Shown: positions 37,016 through 41,456 of the stretch, one piece after another | How the letters are laid out: each line of letters starts with the position of its first letter | How positions within the stretch are numbered: position 1 is the stretch's first letter | NCBI GenBank assembly: GCA_012727485.1 | Contig: JAAYHF010000154.1 | Coordinates: forward strand, 1 to 41,456 | From: Eubacteriaceae bacterium | Lineage (GTDB): Bacteria; Bacillota; Clostridia; Eubacteriales; Anaerofustaceae | Reading direction: 5' to 3' | DNA length: 41,456 nucleotides | The notes under the pieces: model-generated | What the model was told of the DNA's origin: nothing | What the model saw: the letters and a program-made list of their open reading frames with translations, nothing else | Databases searched by the model: none | Made by a program: the position numbers and the translations under genes

Positions 37016-37369
37016 TAAGCCGTACAGACTTTGCCTTCCCGGGGCGGTAAGGGCCGTTAGCCCAATGAAAGCGCCGTTTTCGGACATAAAAATTGCGTTT
37101 GTCGGTTAAGGCAGGGCAAACCCGGGTAATTTCGCCCTTAACACCGAAGATTAATTTCGGGGAGCGAAAAGGGATAGGCCTTCGGCTATGTGCAGAAAGT
37201 GCGTTATTTGGCGTTGCGAGCTTGAGAAGGGTCCTGTGTCTTGCTTGTTTTTCTTACCCTCACCCGCGATGCCAAAGGGATCCCCCCCGCGTCTTTCGCA
37301 GGGCAGGCCCGCAAAAAGGGGCAGACATTGTAAATAGAAGCGCAGGGGAAGCTCTGCAACGAGAAACCC

Positions 37370-38086
37370 ATGAACACCGAAGATTTCATTAATTTATACA
37401 AAGAATTGGAGAGGGTGCTTTTCGAGAAATACGGGCAATCCGGCGATAAGTACGAAAACTCCGTACTCAGGTTCATCAACTCCGAACGCGGGCGTCCCTA
37501 CAAGGATACCCTGGATATATGCAGGGAAATGCGTAATCTGCTCAGCCATTACCCCAAGGAGGACGGGAAGTATATCTTTCAGCCCTCCGACGACATTGTC
37601 CTTGAGCTTTCCTCCATTGTAAATAAGCTTAAAAATCCCATCACCGCAAAGGATTTTGCCATAAGAAACATTTTCACCGTAAAGCCGGACACCCGGGCGA
37701 AGCAGGCCCTGTCTTCGATGCAGGAGAGGGGCTTTTCCCACGCTCCGATGATTTCCGCCGGGAGACTCACGGGCGTTTTCAGCATCAGCACCCTTATAAC
37801 CTTTTCCATGAAATACGGTGGGGCTGTTTTGAAAGAGGACACCACAGTGAGCGATTTTGCGGAGTTCCTCCCCATAGACAAACACAGCGGCGAATATTTC
37901 GCCTTCGCCCCGCCCAAAGCCCTGCCCGAAGAACTCAACGACCTTTTTTCCGCAAAGAGGGAAAGAAAGCGTCTGGCGATAATCTTCATCACCGACACGG
38001 GTAAACCCTCCGGAAAGCTCAGCGGCATGATAACCCCCTGGGATTTGATCGATCTGCGGGACGAGGCGGGGGAGGTTGGCAGGTAG
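37370..38086 (+). CDS. CBS-domain-containing protein
   Basis: MNTEDFINLYKELERVLFEKYG...; AKDFAIRNIFTVKPDTRAKQALSSMQERGFSHAPMISAGRLTGVFSISTL. Confidence 0.85.
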   Translation: MNTEDFINLYKELERVLFEKYGQSGDKYENSVLRFINSERGRPYKDTLDICREMRNLLSHYPKEDGKYIFQPSDDIVLELSSIVNKLKNPITAKDFAIRNIFTVKPDTRAKQALSSMQERGFSHAPMISAGRLTGVFSISTLITFSMKYGGAVLKEDTTVSDFAEFLPIDKHSGEYFAFAPPKALPEELNDLFSAKRERKRLAIIFITDTGKPSGKLSGMITPWDLIDLRDEAGEVGR

Positions 38087-38221
38087 GAGAGGGGCGGAGT
38101 CGGTTTGCGGGGTGTGGGGTGTTTGGGTGTTTTTTTGTTTTCGTGTTATGTTTTTCGATTTTTTCGGTTTAATTTCTTTTGTGTGGTGTAGTTTATTTGC
38201 AAGAGGTTGCGGGGCTTTTTT

Positions 38222-39356
38222 GGTTTCTGAACCGGTCATTATGTTAAATTTAATAATTCCTTTGCCGCTTCGGAAAGTAACTTTAGCCGTTTTTCCAAAG
38301 TGACCTGGTCAGAAAATGAAAAAGCAACTCCGTTATTTGGCATCATATAATGTGAGTAAAAATTGCTTTGATTACGGTTAAACCCTTATGAAAGTGACCC
38401 GGTCACTATTATAAAACCTTTGCTACTCTGACCCGGTCGTTATGTTAAAAACAATGATTCCTTCGCCGCTTCGGAAAATCGCTTTTGCCCTTATTCGAAG
38501 TGACACAGGTCAGAAAGTGAAAAAGCAACTCTGCAATATACCGCTTAAAAATCGTGCGTGAGAACTACTTTGCTGTTTTTATAAAGTGACCGGGTCACTC
38601 TGCAAAACATTTGCTTTACCGCCAAACTCTCGAATAGATTCAAAGCGCAACAACGATTAAGTTAAAGAGCTTTGATTACGGTTAAGCCTCTATGAAAGTG
38701 ACCCGGCCACTATATTAAAAACCTTTGCTACTCTGACCCGGTTATTATGTGAATATTCAATTCCTTCGACGCTCGGAAAAGTTCACTTTCGCCGTTTTTC
38801 CAGAGCGACCAGGTCAGAAAATGAAAGGCATCTCTATTATTTAGCGCCATATAATGTGAGTAAAAATTACTTTGATTATGTTTGAACCCTTATGAAAGTG
38901 ACCCGGTCAGAAAGTAAAAAATCAACTCTACTTTATGCCGCCTAAAATCCATGTATGAAAACTGCTTATAATTATAGGTAAAAGATTCCTTCCCGACCCG
39001 ATAAGATCCGTGACGACTCGGAATGTTGCTTTCGCCGTTTTCCCAAAGTGACCGGGTCAGAAAGTGAAAAAACAACTCTGCAATATACCGCTTAAAATCG
39101 TGCATGAGATTACTTCTGCCGTTTTTATAAAGTGACCGGGTCAGACTGTAAAAAAAGAAAAAAGAAAACAGCTTTTTCCCGAAAAAGATGCGCTTTTACT
39201 TTATTTTACATTTCGACCGTGTCATTACGATAAAACACTAATTCACTAACCCCCACGGCGATTCGGAAAGTTGAGTTCGCCGTTTTTCCAAAGTGACCCG
39301 GTCAGAAAACAAACTGTGCAGTATTATATTTTCACATACTGACCCGGTCAAAACAA
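38222..39356. repeat. Array 2 of the TGACC(C/G)GGTCA dyad motif, predominantly in opposite orientation to array 1
   Basis: About 15 copies of AAAGTGACCSGGTCAGAAA, e.g. 38395, 38586, 38896, 39046, 39133, 39290; nested repeats such as acggttaaacccttatgaaagtgacccggtcactat. Confidence 0.93.
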
Positions 39357-39368
39357 ACCCCCCATAAA

Positions 39369-40841
39369 TCACACCAACCTCCCCCCCTCCGCCAATGCCA
39401 ACGAAAACCAAAAACAACTCCCTTCCCCCAAGGAACTCTCGACCCCGTAGCGGGCACAGTGGCGTTCAAGTACCTTTCTGACGATGGAAAGCCCCAGCCC
39501 CGTGCCGACTATCGGCCTTTTGTGATGTTCGTCCCTGTAATACCTCTCCCATATATAGGGCAAGGCCTCCTCGGATATGCCATGACCCCGGTCGATGATC
39601 CTTGTCATCGCCCTGCCCCTTTCGGTAAACAGCTCGATTTCGATCCGCTTATCATCGCCGCTGTAATTCACCGCATTTGAGAGCAGATTGTATATGACCT
39701 GCTCAATACCCCTCTGTTCCCCCCGCACCCATACGCCGTCCTCGCATTTCAGGGTGAAGCTGTAACCCAAATGGGAAGTCATCTTCTCGAATCTGCCCGC
39801 AATGTCCCCGAGCATTTCGCTCAAATTTATATCCACGGGGGTAAAGGGGGAGGAATCGTTTTCAAGACCGGTCATTTCGAGAATGTCGTTCACCAGCGTT
39901 TCGAGACGGCGGGCCTCCTCCACTATCACCTGAAGATTATCGGGGGTGTTTTCCCCGGAAATGTCCCGCATGATCTCGCTGTAACCGATTATCATCGTCA
40001 GGGGGGTACGCATATCGTGGGATACATTCGCCATAAGCTCCCGTCGGTAGGTTTCCACCTTATTCAGCTCAAAGGCCGCCTCGTTCAGGGTTTTCGCCAA
40101 CTCCCTCACCTCCAGACAGCCCTTTTCCTCGAAGCGGGCGGTGTATTCCCTTCTTCCCAAAGCCTTTGCGCTCTCATTCAGACCGGTTATCGGCCCGGAA
40201 ATCCTGCGGCTGATTATCATGGCGGTGAGGGCGGCGGATAATATCATTATGGCGCTCGCCCAGATAAGCTCGGTGCGCAGGGTGGAAATCGTGGCGGTGA
40301 GGGGGATAATGTTCACATTTATGAAGATATAAAGCCTCTCGCCCCCGGGGGAAGCGTTAGCCGCAAGACAGTAAATGGCCGTATCGGGCAGGGGTTTATT
40401 GTCGTAGGACATGGGGTAATCCCTCAAATGCTCAAGCTCCGGACGGTATAGGACCCGACTCACCAACTTGAGCAGCTCCCCCCCGTTTTCCTCCGTATCC
40501 CGGGCCAGCTCGAGCATTTGCTCCTTTGTTATATGGTGGATTACGCAGTTCATAAGCCTGTCACTGCCCGCACAAACACAGCCCTCGGCGTCCGTCACCT
40601 CAATACAGAGGGTCTGGGAGGCGGAAAGGTTTTCCGCAAGGGCCTGCAAATCCCCGGTTTCAATGGCTTCTTCCATCATATGCGCCGTTTTTTTCGCGGC
40701 GGAAACACGGATCGATTTATATATGTCTTCGATGTACACGGTCTGCACTATCCAAAGGAAAGTGATGAAAATGAGGGTGAAGATGATAAAGCCCGTGAAT
40801 ATTTCGTATTTCAATCTGAAGGGTTTTTTGCCCTTTTCCAT
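39369..40841 (-). CDS. Sensor histidine kinase (HAMP, HisKA, HATPase)
   Basis: RELMANVSHDMRTPLTMIIGYSEIMRD (H box), QVIYNLLSNAVNYS (N box), RIIDRGHGISEEALPYIWERYYR, GTGLGLSIVRKVLERH. Confidence 0.95.
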   Translation of the reverse strand: MEKGKKPFRLKYEIFTGFIIFTLIFITFLWIVQTVYIEDIYKSIRVSAAKKTAHMMEEAIETGDLQALAENLSASQTLCIEVTDAEGCVCAGSDRLMNCVIHHITKEQMLELARDTEENGGELLKLVSRVLYRPELEHLRDYPMSYDNKPLPDTAIYCLAANASPGGERLYIFINVNIIPLTATISTLRTELIWASAIMILSAALTAMIISRRISGPITGLNESAKALGRREYTARFEEKGCLEVRELAKTLNEAAFELNKVETYRRELMANVSHDMRTPLTMIIGYSEIMRDISGENTPDNLQVIVEEARRLETLVNDILEMTGLENDSSPFTPVDINLSEMLGDIAGRFEKMTSHLGYSFTLKCEDGVWVRGEQRGIEQVIYNLLSNAVNYSGDDKRIEIELFTERGRAMTRIIDRGHGISEEALPYIWERYYRDEHHKRPIVGTGLGLSIVRKVLERHCARYGVESSLGEGSCFWFSLALAEGGRLV

Positions 40842-41029
40842 AAACGCCCCCCGAGGTAACTTTGATTACATTATATATAAAAGCGCTTCTTTTGGCAACA
40901 AAATGCTCCCCCCTTGACTTAACGGACGAAAACGCGAAAATATTCGGGGTTTTCATAAAACCGTCACATTGCTGATATATTATCACTCTGGGCAGCCAAT
41001 AAGCTGATCTCAATAATTCTCTTCAATTC

Positions 41030-41070
41030 TTACCTAAGGCATACGGCAGCGTGTGCCTTAGGTAATTTTT
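41030..41070 (+). terminator. Hairpin with U-tract, no obvious upstream + strand gene
   Basis: TTACCTAAGGCA ... TGCCTTAGGTAA-TTTTTGG (12-bp stem). Confidence 0.6.
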
Positions 41071-41153
41071 GGAGGGTTTTGTGCTATAATTAAAAGGGAA
41101 GTTTATATGAGCATACAAGGGGATATTCAAGAATAAAGGAGTGTTACACACAA

Positions 41154-41456
41154 GGCTGTTCATGAACGATAAAGCTGTTCATGAACGATAAAGCTGTTCA
41201 TGAACGATAAAGCTGTTCATGAACAACAAGAACTGTTCATAAGCAAATGAACTTCTCATAAGCAAAAGGACTGTTCAAGAACAAAAGGGCTGTTCAAGAA
41301 CAAAAGGGCTGTTCAAGTGCAAAAGAACCGTTCAAGAGCAAAAGAACTTCTCATGAGCAAAGGATCTGTTAAATATAAGGATAAGTACACGAACAAAGAG
41401 ATTGACATAAAAAGAGCTTAAAATGCTCAAGAGCTTAAAATGCTCAAGAGCATAAA
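41154..41456. repeat. Array of 17-20-bp dyad-symmetric tandem units running off the window end
   Basis: CTGTTCATGAACGATAAAG x3-4 (19 bp); (G)GCTGTTCAAGAACAAAAG-type units (20 bp); AAGAGCTTAAAATGCTC (17 bp) x2. Confidence 0.9.

Noticed and set aside
38890-39105. Minus-strand ORF with FHFLTRSL / FYFLTGSL repeats, and plus ORFs at 33504-33707 and 33837-34019
   Set aside because: These are read-through of the dyad-motif arrays; motif-derived peptides with no supporting RBS or family.
33336-39356. CRISPR array interpretation of the TGACCSGGTCA clusters
   Set aside because: Conserved core is only about 11 bp, spacing is irregular (about 48/120 bp) with spacers that are themselves repeated, and no cas genes are present.
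41154-41300. LexA/SOS boxes in the terminal array
   Set aside because: Dyad is GTTC-NN-GAAC, the inverse arm order and spacing of the GAAC-N4-GTTC operator.
1-41456. tRNA or rRNA genes
   Set aside because: No T-loop/anticodon arrangement or rRNA-like conserved segments were recognised on either strand by eye.

Overview
The window looks like a Clostridia-type (Bacillota) chromosome segment; taxonomy is inferred from gene content only. Main contents, left to right: (1) A purine operon, purE-purC-purF-purM-purN-[PurO-type IMP cyclohydrolase]-[stand-alone AICAR formyltransferase]-purD-purL, at 0.3-12.4 kb. The usual bifunctional PurH is split into two unrelated-type ORFs. (2) A small accessory island at 13.4-15.5 kb with a hypothetical protein and an L25/Ctc-like ribosomal protein. 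It is bracketed by a diverged direct repeat of about 310-330 bp. (3) A RACo-type corrinoid-protein activator, a GNAT acetyltransferase and a ComM/YifB AAA ATPase. (4) A folate C1 / Wood-Ljungdahl methyl-branch module at 22.9-30.1 kb: MeTr (AcsE-like), THF riboswitch + FolT, FchA, FolD, MetV, MetF, LpdA, GcvH. No CODH/ACS, fhs or gcvT/gcvP is visible in the window. The FolD lacks the catalytic Lys (YxxxK reads YEKGI) and the Q of the QLPLP motif, next to a dedicated cyclohydrolase gene. (5) An amidohydrolase, a DUF1576-like membrane protein, a lipoprotein, a phage-like sigma-r4/DUF1492-type regulator with a textbook sigma-A promoter and LexA/SOS box, a CBS protein and a histidine kinase. The most unusual feature is the intergenic DNA. 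A dyad-symmetric motif TGACC(C/G)GGTCA occurs more than 35 times in two large arrays (33.3-35.3 and 38.2-39.4 kb) of predominantly opposite orientation, with nested higher-order repeats. All four convergent 3'-3' intergenic spaces in the window are enlarged and repeat-filled. Several other short tandem arrays (17, 12, 19-20 and 17 bp units), three of them with dyad-symmetric units, lie elsewhere. All calls come from reading the sequence and supplied ORFs; no database search was run.
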